A stretch of 64,000 nt of DNA, from the NCBI GenBank assembly GCA_947367255.1, contig CANBCZ010000008.1, forward strand, positions 17,412 to 81,411, read 5' to 3'. The DNA comes from an uncultured Alistipes sp. (GTDB taxonomy: Bacteria; Bacteroidota; Bacteroidia; Bacteroidales; Rikenellaceae). Both the position numbers and the translations under genes were made by a program. Shown one piece after another: positions 26,701 through 35,316 of this stretch (positions within the stretch are counted from its first letter, which is position 1; each line of letters starts with the position of its first letter). The notes beneath the pieces were generated by a model, which did no database searches, had not been told where the DNA came from, and worked only from the letters and a program-made list of their open reading frames with translations.

Positions 26701-27294
26701 GTTCACGGTGCTGTGTGTGGCTCTTGGTGGGGCTCTCATACAAACGGCGATGGTACCCCTAACGGCTATGGCGTATTCGACTTTGATGGCAATACAGTCA
26801 AGGATTGGTACTACAAGGGTGTAAATGAGGGTATGAATAGTCGTGACTATCAGATTCGCCTCTATTGGGGTAACCTTAAGCTCGGTGGCGAGTATGAGCA
26901 GTTTGAGCTTACTCACGGTGAGAATGTACTGCTTGCCAATGCGTGGAATACCGATAACAAGTGGGTGCTCAAGGTCTATGAGGATGATGTATATTCAGGC
27001 ACTATGACCCGTATCAGCCACTACTGCGCAGCTCCGGCTATCGGCAATCCGACTAAGCCGAGCGTCAAGTCCAGTCAGGACTGGTGGGCTATCAGCTACC
27101 ATATCGGTATCTTGGGTCGTGGTCATACAGGCGGAAATCGTGCTAACCACCTCTGCGACGGCTGGAATATGTATAAGTACACACTCAAGAATAAGAATGC
27201 GAAGATCCGCGTTGAGGCTACCGACCGCTTCGGACGTACCTATACAGCAACAGATGTTATTGGCGACTATGACTATACTCTGATGGATTTGTAG
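23719..27294 (+). CDS. Large lipoprotein: fimbrillin-like and beta domains plus calcineurin-like phosphoesterase
   Basis: 1191 residues. The lipoprotein signal MKRFSFIALLCSIFALSC ends at Cys18. Residues about 30-275 resemble fimbrillin-like Bacteroidales domains (LKWSSGDKLCVTD, VYAAYPTSA). An acidic Pro-rich linker (PEPDPDPEVD) at about 293, an Fn3-like region to about 425 and a beta-sandwich to about 670 follow. Then comes the metallophosphoesterase N-terminal carboxypeptidase-like domain (about 675-775) and the phosphoesterase itself, with LADPQ, LGDVAY, MGNHDY, CVHIP and SGHTHYQRN supplying the metal ligands; the usual first DxH is DxQ here. About 180 C-terminal residues close the protein. 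It is predicted to be surface or periplasm exposed. The substrate is unknown. Confidence 0.85.
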   Translation: MKRFSFIALLCSIFALSCEQSNIDNGGDVAKQITSVEATIEGGSRVSATLGSNEQMQLKWSSGDKLCVTDLAAKTTFSLRVGSGTTKGTFVGTFGTKSSAVYAAYPTSAIKIDGSRAKMTIPTEQSYSTTKGQNIEDKLQLFGTIGEDGSVVMYPVAAIVNFDIMIADDCKVYSVTMSAEKLGLAGEGVVILDSATLSSAKSNSVTLTYSQPEASPSKGGWAVVAPVDFKSSTDNITYSVVTNKGTYTFCHTPNHKLEAGEVYTIQLSIDKFTQVADKNNLKQGEFHYSGGMPIQQPEPDPDPEVDANLNVRLVRATDSTLSIGWTITAANIPYVSDIVPNLSADYSVDIEKEYKVALYRDAACTDLVYSVSKVQYNTYDNSALFKNPNVPPRFIFAGLEPSTKYFVKVFNITDGTSNATPVQMTTAAMLAHKSSVVTENATFGDLILYENFSKLVYAGDLTARAAGVSRTDRNKLQSFDGAALVGEIIPSNSGYYTIDAGAEMGLFNTMAGLIDDVCLDDWGWIGGKEDANGGSVCARPGYIKIGTSGNRAFVCTPLLKAIPADKLATLRVVFNAAPNGPHSNELANVSEKFVAVQALSGANISADNNLVTYKEVVDRVEFTLEGDRISDWREYTVTLKDVPYGSSVAIGGALEGTKSNRMEIDDIRIYIEDLVDAPEAVVAKGTITYTDGTPAVGVSVSDGFTVVQTNENGEYILTPHPDTWYIYYTIPADCQVPINSYGQPAFFTKYTPTRKQYDFKLTKLAGGKETQFSLFCLADPQCKDATHRNRFNNESIPDIKAHSAAKKIPCYGITLGDVAYSEGNRNSSGQMTYLRDHMSQKNAGIPIFQTMGNHDYTFFNETNPIAPDETSSTYNIKIQRTFETVFGPINYSFDRGDVHIVGMRDIIFNTDYDASYYSVGFLDEQYQWLKQDLALVPKDKIVILCVHIPIANSSKRNVQKVIQLLQQFKEAHIMSGHTHYQRNEPTLSGGVYEHVHGAVCGSWWGSHTNGDGTPNGYGVFDFDGNTVKDWYYKGVNEGMNSRDYQIRLYWGNLKLGGEYEQFELTHGENVLLANAWNTDNKWVLKVYEDDVYSGTMTRISHYCAAPAIGNPTKPSVKSSQDWWAISYHIGILGRGHTGGNRANHLCDGWNMYKYTLKNKNAKIRVEATDRFGRTYTATDVIGDYDYTLMDL

Positions 27295-27310
27295 TGAGCC
27301 ATAACCGTAG

Positions 27311-27357
27311 TAAAACAACGAAGGATTGTACTGCTTGTACAATCCTTCGTTGTTTTA
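27311..27357. terminator. Perfect 21-bp-arm bidirectional terminator
   Basis: Arms 27311-27331 and 27337-27357 are exact inverted repeats around a TGCTT loop. Outer ends are TAAAACAACG and CGTTGTTTTA, giving T-rich tails on both strands. It sits between convergent genes (stops at 27294 and 27373). The apical TGTAC-N5-GTACA echoes the loop of family A elements. Confidence 0.9.
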
Positions 27358-27372
27358 TGTTCCGAGTCTCTG

Positions 27373-29820
27373 TTATCTGTAATTTGCCTTTACAAGGAAC
27401 TCTACCTGTGCATTGAACTCCTCTGCGGCAAGCAGCTGCTCGAGGGTTATATGCATACGATAACGCCAATAGTGGGTCGGATTTGCCGGTACATTGATTC
27501 GCTCGGCATCAGGGTCTGCAAAACGGAGGTTGCCGTCAATAGACATCCAATCCTGCAGTGGCAGAATAGTGAGCATTGCAGGCGAAGCCAAGTGACGATT
27601 GATAATCTCGCGGCAGATCTCTGCGCTTGCATCAGCTGGAGCCTCACCCCACCACTGCATAACATTGTTGTAGTAGTGCTGTGTAGTCTCGCGGTTCTCG
27701 CGCCACCAAGCACGAATAGGGTTCATATCGTGTGTAGAGGTTGTACATACCGCTCTGTATGGGTAGTGCATAACCGCACCAAACTCTAAGCCCGTATCCT
27801 TCGGCATACGCTCAATCTCGAGCGAGAGAATCTGCTGGTTGTTCATCACCTCAGGCACGCAGTCCGGAATCATACCCAGATCCTCGCCGCAGGTGAGCAT
27901 ACGGGTAGTCTCGACAAGCATCGACAGACGCTGCTCGGCAATGCCCTTCCAGTAGTCGTTGTGACGACGATAGTAGAACTCGTTGTGAATCTCTGCAAAG
28001 GCGTGCTTCTGGTCGTCGCTCAGGCGTGCAAAGCTCTGAGTATCGAACGGAGTGATGCGAGGGTAGTAGTGACCCTCAGAGTGGCGATACTCGAGCCACA
28101 GTACATCGTCAGAGCTGTAGTCCTTAGCCACATCGCGTGCAGGATCGAAGTTGAAGCCTCTCCAACGAATCTCGTCGGCAGTGTAAGGCATAGATGGGTT
28201 AAACTCGCCCAACAGTGCATTTACAGCATCGAGAGGCACCTCCCAGATGCGGAAGAAACCGAGGATATGGTCGATACGGTATGCGTCAAAGTACTCTGCC
28301 ATCTTGCGGAAGCGGGTCTTCCACCAGCCATAGCCATCCTTTGCCATCTCCTCCCAGTTGTAGATAGGGAAGCCCCAGTTCTGACCCGTTACAGAGAAGT
28401 CATCAGGTGGAGCTCCTGCCGATGATTTCATTACAAAGAGCTCCGGCGATACCCACGCATCGACACTGATACGGCTCACACCGATAGGAATATCACCCTT
28501 CAGGGCAACACCTACAGAGTGACCATACTCGATAGCCGCGCGCAGCTGACGGTCGAGGTGGTACTGGATAAAGCGGTAGAAATCTACGGCCTCGGCGTTC
28601 TTCTCGGCAAACTTGGCGCACTCCTTAGCGTTGTAAGTTGCATACTTGCCCCACTTGTTGAAGTCGGCAGTCTTATACTTGTCACGCAGAGCAGAGTAGA
28701 CTGCATACGGAGTCAGCCAACCCTCATTTGCTGCGATAAATGCCTTGTAATCCTTGCTTGCAAGCACCTTCGCTCCACTCTCGGCAAAGAGTATGCGCAG
28801 ATATTCGAACTTGCCATTCAGTGCACGCTCGTAGTCTACCTGTGGCAGTGCATTGAGCTCGGCACCAAGTGCTGCAAAACGCTCGCGGTCAGCCCTCTTC
28901 TTGAGCTTACCGGCAGCCTCGAGGTTGATATAGAGCGGGTGCAGTGCGATAGTAGAGTTGGCGTTGTAAGGGTAAGAGTCCTTCCAAGTACGAGTCATTG
29001 TGGTGTCGTTGATAGGCAGAATCTGGATAATGTTCTGACCTGTGCGCACGCACCAGTCGGCAAGCAGCTTGAGGTCGGTAAAGTCACCTACGCCGAAACT
29101 CTTCTCGCTGCGTAGTGAGAACATCGGAATAGCAACACCAGCGCCGCGCCAAGAAGAGTTATCTCTCAGACGCAGACCGCGGATAATGTATGCCGCACCC
29201 TGAACACCGAAGTATGGAAGTGTACGATTTTCGCCCTCCTCCCAACGGATAACCTTGCCGCTCTTGCTGTCGATAACTACAAACTTGTACTCGGCAGAAC
29301 TCTCGGCAGTACCAATTGTAACGCTCCAAACACTGTTGCCTATGTGTACCATCTTGCGCAGGTTGTAGGTATCCCACTCGCCAAGCTGGGTTGTAGAGCC
29401 GATAAGTGCCAGAGCCTCGTTACGACGAAGGGTCGGAGCCTCTACATCGATACGCATAGCCGCAGCTGCGAGCTTCTCTGCACTCTGAACCTCATGGGCA
29501 AAGATTGTATCGGTAAACATAGAGGTGTAGAAGGCACGATTGTGCGGACGCTCTGCCCAACAATCGTCTACGATAAGATATTTTGCATCGGCTGCAAGGG
29601 TGTAGTTGTGTCCCTCTCCCCACTCTGTGCGGATGGTGTTACCCTCGCTGTCGAGCACCTCAAAGTGGTAGCCAATGCTCTTTGCGCTCTTCGGAAGAGT
29701 GAACATAGCAACCCACTTGCTGCCCGAACAACTCATATCCACGCGCTTACCATCTGCTGTAACGAGCACCACGCGCTCGCCCCAAGCAGTACGATAATCA
29801 ACATTTACTGTAATATTCAT
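27373..29820 (-). CDS. malQ: 4-alpha-glucanotransferase with two N-terminal CBM20 domains
   Basis: 815 residues. Residues 1-105 and about 115-215 each look like a starch-binding CBM20 domain (GSKWVAMFTLPKSAKSIGYHFEV; STTQLGEWDTYN with EYKFVVIDSKSGKVIRWEEG). The remainder is a GH77 barrel: nucleophile Asp in DAYRIDHILGFFRI, acid/base Glu in CGEDLGMIPD, and the third Asp in TSTHDMNPIRAWW. It disproportionates maltodextrins in the cytoplasm; this DPE2-like layout favours heteroglycan or glycogen-type substrates. It stands alone, converging on the phosphoesterase lipoprotein. A TATATTTG -7 box about 30 bases before the ATG lacks a clear -33 partner. Confidence 0.94.
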   Translation of the reverse strand: MNITVNVDYRTAWGERVVLVTADGKRVDMSCSGSKWVAMFTLPKSAKSIGYHFEVLDSEGNTIRTEWGEGHNYTLAADAKYLIVDDCWAERPHNRAFYTSMFTDTIFAHEVQSAEKLAAAAMRIDVEAPTLRRNEALALIGSTTQLGEWDTYNLRKMVHIGNSVWSVTIGTAESSAEYKFVVIDSKSGKVIRWEEGENRTLPYFGVQGAAYIIRGLRLRDNSSWRGAGVAIPMFSLRSEKSFGVGDFTDLKLLADWCVRTGQNIIQILPINDTTMTRTWKDSYPYNANSTIALHPLYINLEAAGKLKKRADRERFAALGAELNALPQVDYERALNGKFEYLRILFAESGAKVLASKDYKAFIAANEGWLTPYAVYSALRDKYKTADFNKWGKYATYNAKECAKFAEKNAEAVDFYRFIQYHLDRQLRAAIEYGHSVGVALKGDIPIGVSRISVDAWVSPELFVMKSSAGAPPDDFSVTGQNWGFPIYNWEEMAKDGYGWWKTRFRKMAEYFDAYRIDHILGFFRIWEVPLDAVNALLGEFNPSMPYTADEIRWRGFNFDPARDVAKDYSSDDVLWLEYRHSEGHYYPRITPFDTQSFARLSDDQKHAFAEIHNEFYYRRHNDYWKGIAEQRLSMLVETTRMLTCGEDLGMIPDCVPEVMNNQQILSLEIERMPKDTGLEFGAVMHYPYRAVCTTSTHDMNPIRAWWRENRETTQHYYNNVMQWWGEAPADASAEICREIINRHLASPAMLTILPLQDWMSIDGNLRFADPDAERINVPANPTHYWRYRMHITLEQLLAAEEFNAQVEFLVKANYR

Positions 29821-29954
29821 AGTAGTTATAATTTAGTTGCATTTTCAGCTATACAAATATACGGATAAATATGTAGAATACCGCCTGTTGAAAACTATTT
29901 TCCAACAAACTGTAAATATTTTGCTGTGAACAGAATAAATAGGGGAGTGGTTGG

Positions 29955-31214
29955 TTACTCGGCAGTTACAAACATTTGGCGGAAATTAATTGTAAAGCGC
30001 TTGAAAGAGAGCACAATATTGGCACCGATATATCCATACTCATCTTGCTGATACGGCAGGGCGTGGTCAGATGAGGTAATCTCGATATTTCGTGCCACTC
30101 TGCTCTTGCCACCAATTGTAAATTCGATACGCTCGGCAGTACGCACATTGTAGGTGGCTGTTCCGCCAAAGCCGTGTGCACGAGATACTCTCTCTTCGCC
30201 AACAAAAGTTACGCTATCCCCAAACTCTGACAAATAGCGGTAGTGCATCGAGCTATCGACAGCACCCGTATCGAACTGCATCTTGAGCATAGTGCCATTA
30301 ACCGCGGGGTGAATGTAGTAACTATCGGCGTGGGTCAGCGGTGTTGCATCAGCCGTTTTTTCGCTCTCAGAGGCGGGAATAGTCATCGTTTTTGCCTCCA
30401 TATCGAACTGTATCTCGCCCAAAGCCTCCATAACATCCGTTCCAAGGACAAATTCAAGGCGAAATCCGCTCAAACTATCCACAGGGGTAGAGTTGTCAGG
30501 GATGACGATAAAAAGTGGATTTTTGAGCCTTATTTTGCCGATTTTAATCTTCGGTATGGTAACTACGCGACTAAACCCGTCACCACCTACACCGGCAGTG
30601 GGCAGAGAGTCGAAAATCGGGCGGAATTTATAACGCTTGGCGCAACTCTCGGTAACTACATTGTACTTGTTTGCGCCTGTGTCGAAGATGAATGATTCTG
30701 TGCGATTTCCAATCTCTACAGGGATGTGTATATGGCGACCGCTGCCGAGTTTCGATATGGTAAATGGCACAACAACATCTCCCTTCGGCTTCTCTACCTC
30801 TAAAGGCCTCTTGCGAGCTAATGCAGCGAAGTAGTTGTAACTCTCTCTATTTTCGACACTGCCTTCTAATAGTCGTGCAGCACTTGTGTAGTCGCCCGAG
30901 CGGTGGAGATTTGAGATTAACATACCATAGAAGTTGCCAACAGCCTCCTCTCCGATGGTTTGGTTGTGGTTATTCAGCAGCTCTTCGATAGCCTTGTTGC
31001 TCCGGAGGTAGCGGTTGGTATGCGAACATCTGAGCGCCTCTGCCATAAGATAGATATGGTCGGGCAGAGAGTCCTTGCACCTTTGCAGATTATGCTCAAG
31101 GTAGAGAATGTCGTTGCCATTTATTGCCGCAGCAATCCTCTCCGTTGCACTCTGTGCATAGAGCGTGTTGATAGCAAGTATTGTTGCAAATATGGTGACG
31201 AGGGTATGTCTCAT
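29955..31214 (-). CDS. Secreted retropepsin-like aspartic protease
   Basis: 419 residues with a cleavable signal (MRHTLVTIFATILAINTLYAQ). A helical region with TPR-like spacing (about 25-150) precedes two pepsin-type half-domains: SFIFDTGANKYNV (about residue 178) and MQFDTGAVDSSMH (about 312), each with a hydrophobic-DTGA catalytic motif. Two motifs in one chain suggest a pseudo-two-fold enzyme that is active as a monomer. The location is periplasmic or surface. It is the last gene of the - strand run that includes rnhA 9 bases upstream. Substrate unknown. Confidence 0.84.
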   Translation of the reverse strand: MRHTLVTIFATILAINTLYAQSATERIAAAINGNDILYLEHNLQRCKDSLPDHIYLMAEALRCSHTNRYLRSNKAIEELLNNHNQTIGEEAVGNFYGMLISNLHRSGDYTSAARLLEGSVENRESYNYFAALARKRPLEVEKPKGDVVVPFTISKLGSGRHIHIPVEIGNRTESFIFDTGANKYNVVTESCAKRYKFRPIFDSLPTAGVGGDGFSRVVTIPKIKIGKIRLKNPLFIVIPDNSTPVDSLSGFRLEFVLGTDVMEALGEIQFDMEAKTMTIPASESEKTADATPLTHADSYYIHPAVNGTMLKMQFDTGAVDSSMHYRYLSEFGDSVTFVGEERVSRAHGFGGTATYNVRTAERIEFTIGGKSRVARNIEITSSDHALPYQQDEYGYIGANIVLSFKRFTINFRQMFVTAE

Positions 31215-31223
31215 ATATGGCTG

Positions 31224-31685
31224 TTATTCAGGCTGATAGCCGCTGTCTTCGAGCAGATTTGTACCATTTGCAGCAGCTACGGCAAGGGTGTCGCAACGGT
31301 TGTTCTCGACAGTCTCGGCGTGTCCCTTGACCCATACAAAGCGGACATTGTGGCGGCGATAGATAGCAAGAAAACGCATCCAGAGGTCTGGGTTTTTCTT
31401 GCCTGCAAAGCCCTTCTTTGCCCAGCCGAAGACCCAGCCTTTGCTTACGGCATCGACTACATACTTTGAGTCGGAGTAGATTGTTACATCCGAGCCGTCG
31501 AACTTTAGCGCCTCAAGGGCTACACAGACCGCCATAAGCTCCATGCGGTTGTTGGTCGTAAGGCGAAAACCTGCCGAGAGCTCCTTGCGGTGAGGTCCGC
31601 TGATAAGTACCACGCCATAACCACCTGCGCCCGGGTTGCCGAGCGAGGAGCCGTCAGTATATATTGTAATTACTGGAGCTGCCAT
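31224..31685 (-). CDS. rnhA: ribonuclease HI
   Basis: Cuts RNA in RNA-DNA hybrids. The start chosen is the ATG at 31685, which overlaps the upstream stop as TAATG and gives a standard 153-residue enzyme beginning MAAPVITIYTDGSSLGNPGAGG; an earlier in-frame start would add 10 atypical residues. The catalytic carboxylates are the Asp of TDGS, the Glu of NNRMELMA, the Asp of YSDSKYV and the C-terminal Asp of NNRCDTLA; the catalytic-loop His is in VKGHAET. It is coupled to the HAD gene. Confidence 0.95.
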   Translation of the reverse strand: MAAPVITIYTDGSSLGNPGAGGYGVVLISGPHRKELSAGFRLTTNNRMELMAVCVALEALKFDGSDVTIYSDSKYVVDAVSKGWVFGWAKKGFAGKKNPDLWMRFLAIYRRHNVRFVWVKGHAETVENNRCDTLAVAAANGTNLLEDSGYQPE

Positions 31686-32335
31686 TATCCGAGTACAATC
31701 TTTTCCAATTCGCAAAAACTATCGATAACCCACTCGGCACCGTTATCGACAAGATCTTTCGGAGTGTCGCAACCGTAGCTTACACCGCAGCAGTGACATC
31801 CCGCACCACGCCCCATCATCATATCGAAAGTAGAATCGCCGACAGCTACAGCCTCCTCGGGGCTGACACCTGCACGACGCATAGACTCGATGGCAATATC
31901 TGCCTCCGGTTTACCGCGCTCGACGCAATCTATACCTACGATATTGTCCAGATACGGCATAAGTCCGAGGCGATTTACCACATAGGAGATTGCCGGAACA
32001 ATGTTGTTTGAGGTGATAGAGAACTTTATGCCCTGAGCGTGCAGACGCTTGACGGTATCCAAAACGCCGTCAAAGAGTTTGATCATATCAAGACCCTCCT
32101 CTCTGTATATACTATTGTATAAGTCGGTCAGACGCTTGATATACTCGGGGTCGGTAATTCCTGTAAGCAGAGATATGCAGTTTTCAGTCGTACAACCCAT
32201 ATTTTGGTCGATAATCTTCCTGTCAAATGGGAGTCCGGCATTTTGACACATTTTGTCGGCGCAGTGGATAATGCTCTCAAAAGAGTTGGCAATGGTGCCG
32301 TCAAAATCGAGCATTACTAATTTTATATTACTCAT
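31685..32335 (-). CDS. HAD-superfamily phosphatase (phosphoglycolate phosphatase-like)
   Basis: 216 residues. The motif I nucleophile is in VMLDFDGTIANS (DxD), followed by a helical cap (about 15-85), motif II SITSNN, motif III Lys in RGKPEADIAIESM and motif IV AVGDSTFDMMMGRGAG. The GKPEAD and cap size fit the Gph/PgmB branch; the exact substrate is uncertain. Both ends overlap the neighbours through TAATG, so it is translationally embedded between the ClC gene and rnhA. Confidence 0.88.
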   Translation of the reverse strand: MSNIKLVMLDFDGTIANSFESIIHCADKMCQNAGLPFDRKIIDQNMGCTTENCISLLTGITDPEYIKRLTDLYNSIYREEGLDMIKLFDGVLDTVKRLHAQGIKFSITSNNIVPAISYVVNRLGLMPYLDNIVGIDCVERGKPEADIAIESMRRAGVSPEEAVAVGDSTFDMMMGRGAGCHCCGVSYGCDTPKDLVDNGAEWVIDSFCELEKIVLG

Positions 32336-34146
32336 TATTGTGAAATATTTACAAGTTGTTCACGATATGCATTTAGAATCTTTGACTTCGAGATAAAGCC
32401 CTTATAGCGATTCTCCTTATCGACTACAGGGAGCATCCATGTATGGTTCTGCTCGAAGCGTGGCAATACCTCCTGAATCTGCTCCTTCTCAAGGATGCGA
32501 TCAGGTGGCTGAATCATATATGTAGTGATAGGATTTCCCCACTTCTCGTGCTTGAACATATCCTCACGCAGGTCATCCAGCTGCACGATGCCTATCAGAT
32601 GACCGAAGTCGTCGATTACAGGAAAGATGTTGCGGCGTGCAGATGCGATAATAGATACCACATCGCCCAGCGTAGCCTTCTCTCTGAGGCGCACAAAGTC
32701 ACTCTCCATCAACTCGTCGAGCTTGAGGAATACGAGTACCGACTGATCCTTGTCGTGCGTCAGCAGCTCACCCTTGGCTCTGAGTCGCTTGGTGTAGATA
32801 GAGTCAGGGTCGAGGTAGTAACCCACCGCAAAGGCTATACAAGCCACAATCATCAGCGGGATAAAGAGTCCGTAACCATTCGACAGCTCGGCAATAAGGA
32901 AGATCGAAGTCAGCGGAGCATTCATCACACCAGCCATCACACCCGCCATACCTACAAGGGTAAATGTTGCGATAGAGATGTTCCAACCGAAACATATCTG
33001 GCAGAAGAGTGCCAACGATGCACCGGTAAATGCGCCGACAAAGAGCGATGGCGCAAATGTTCCACCCACACCACCTGCGGCATTGGTTGTAGCGGTGGCG
33101 ATAACCTTGAAGAACATTGTGGCGATAATGTATATCAGCACCACCCAATCTATATCTCTGAAGGCATAGAAGAGTGAACGCTCGAATATAGTGTGCTTAT
33201 CGCCGTGCATAAGCGATACAAACGCCTCATAACCCTCGCCATAGAGGGCAGGGAAGAGGAATATCAGCAGACCGAGAATAGTGCCGCCGATAATCCAACG
33301 GTTTCTCTGTCTTTTGATCGAGCTTATTCGCTTGCCGATAGCGGCGTTTGCGCTTGTAAAGTAGTAGGACATAGCTCCGCAGATACATCCGAGCAGGATA
33401 AATAGCGGAATATGTTTGATTTGAAAGGCATCAGCCTGGGAGAGTGAAACAGAGATAATCGGATCCCAACCGCGCAGCACAATGGCGAGCGTCGTCGCCG
33501 TAACTGACGATATAAGCAACGGAATAACCGATGCAGAGGTGATGTCGAGCATAAGTATCTCGAGCACAAATACCACACCTGTAATCGGCGCTTTGAAGAT
33601 TGCCGCCACAGCCGCACCCGCACCGCAGCAGAGCATAAGGGTAATGTTGCGGTAGTTGAGTTTTGCGAGTTTGCCGACATTCGAGCCTATAGCCGCACCT
33701 GTAAGCACGATAGGTGCCTCGGGACCTACCGAACCACCAAATCCGATAGTTGTTGCACCGCCGACAATAGAGGTCCAGCAGTTGTGACCTGCAATTCTTG
33801 AACCGCGACTCGACATAGCATAGAGCACTCGCGTAACACCCTCGGAGATATTGTCGCGAACGATATACTTTACAAAGAGCGTGGCAAGGACAATACCTAT
33901 ACCCGGATATATCAGATAGAGGACGTGGAAAGTATCGACATCGAACCAATTGACAAGGCAACTCTTAATGCCGTGCAGCAACACCTCGAAAAGATATGTG
34001 CCAAGACCGGCAAGCGCACCGACAACCACGGCGAGTATGGCGAGCATCTGTCGCTCGCTCAGTCGCTGTGTCAGTCGCAAAAACCACTTGTAGATCTTCT
34101 CTCTACCTGCCGGTTTGATATATTTCGACTCTTCGATTATCTTCAT
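32335..34146 (-). CDS. ClC-family chloride channel/transporter with CBS pair
   Basis: 603 residues: about 12 membrane helices (residues about 35-440) and a cytoplasmic C-terminus with two CBS motifs (MESDFVRLREKATLGDVVSI; NPITTYMIQPPDRI). Anion-pore signatures are GSRIAGHN, GSVGPEAP (138-145) and GGVGGTFAPSLFVG. In the place of the gating glutamate of E. coli ClC (GREGP) this protein reads GSVGP, with Val140, and the internal proton-site region reads VLEILML rather than IEEMRP. This hints at an uncoupled, channel-like anion pathway. It is 11 bases after trpS and coupled to the HAD gene. Confidence 0.9.
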   Translation of the reverse strand: MKIIEESKYIKPAGREKIYKWFLRLTQRLSERQMLAILAVVVGALAGLGTYLFEVLLHGIKSCLVNWFDVDTFHVLYLIYPGIGIVLATLFVKYIVRDNISEGVTRVLYAMSSRGSRIAGHNCWTSIVGGATTIGFGGSVGPEAPIVLTGAAIGSNVGKLAKLNYRNITLMLCCGAGAAVAAIFKAPITGVVFVLEILMLDITSASVIPLLISSVTATTLAIVLRGWDPIISVSLSQADAFQIKHIPLFILLGCICGAMSYYFTSANAAIGKRISSIKRQRNRWIIGGTILGLLIFLFPALYGEGYEAFVSLMHGDKHTIFERSLFYAFRDIDWVVLIYIIATMFFKVIATATTNAAGGVGGTFAPSLFVGAFTGASLALFCQICFGWNISIATFTLVGMAGVMAGVMNAPLTSIFLIAELSNGYGLFIPLMIVACIAFAVGYYLDPDSIYTKRLRAKGELLTHDKDQSVLVFLKLDELMESDFVRLREKATLGDVVSIIASARRNIFPVIDDFGHLIGIVQLDDLREDMFKHEKWGNPITTYMIQPPDRILEKEQIQEVLPRFEQNHTWMLPVVDKENRYKGFISKSKILNAYREQLVNISQ

Positions 34147-34157
34147 TGTCTGTAGAA

Positions 34158-35288
<1,131 letters not shown>

Positions 35289-35316
35289 TCAAATGTTATT
35301 TCAAAATTGTAAACTT

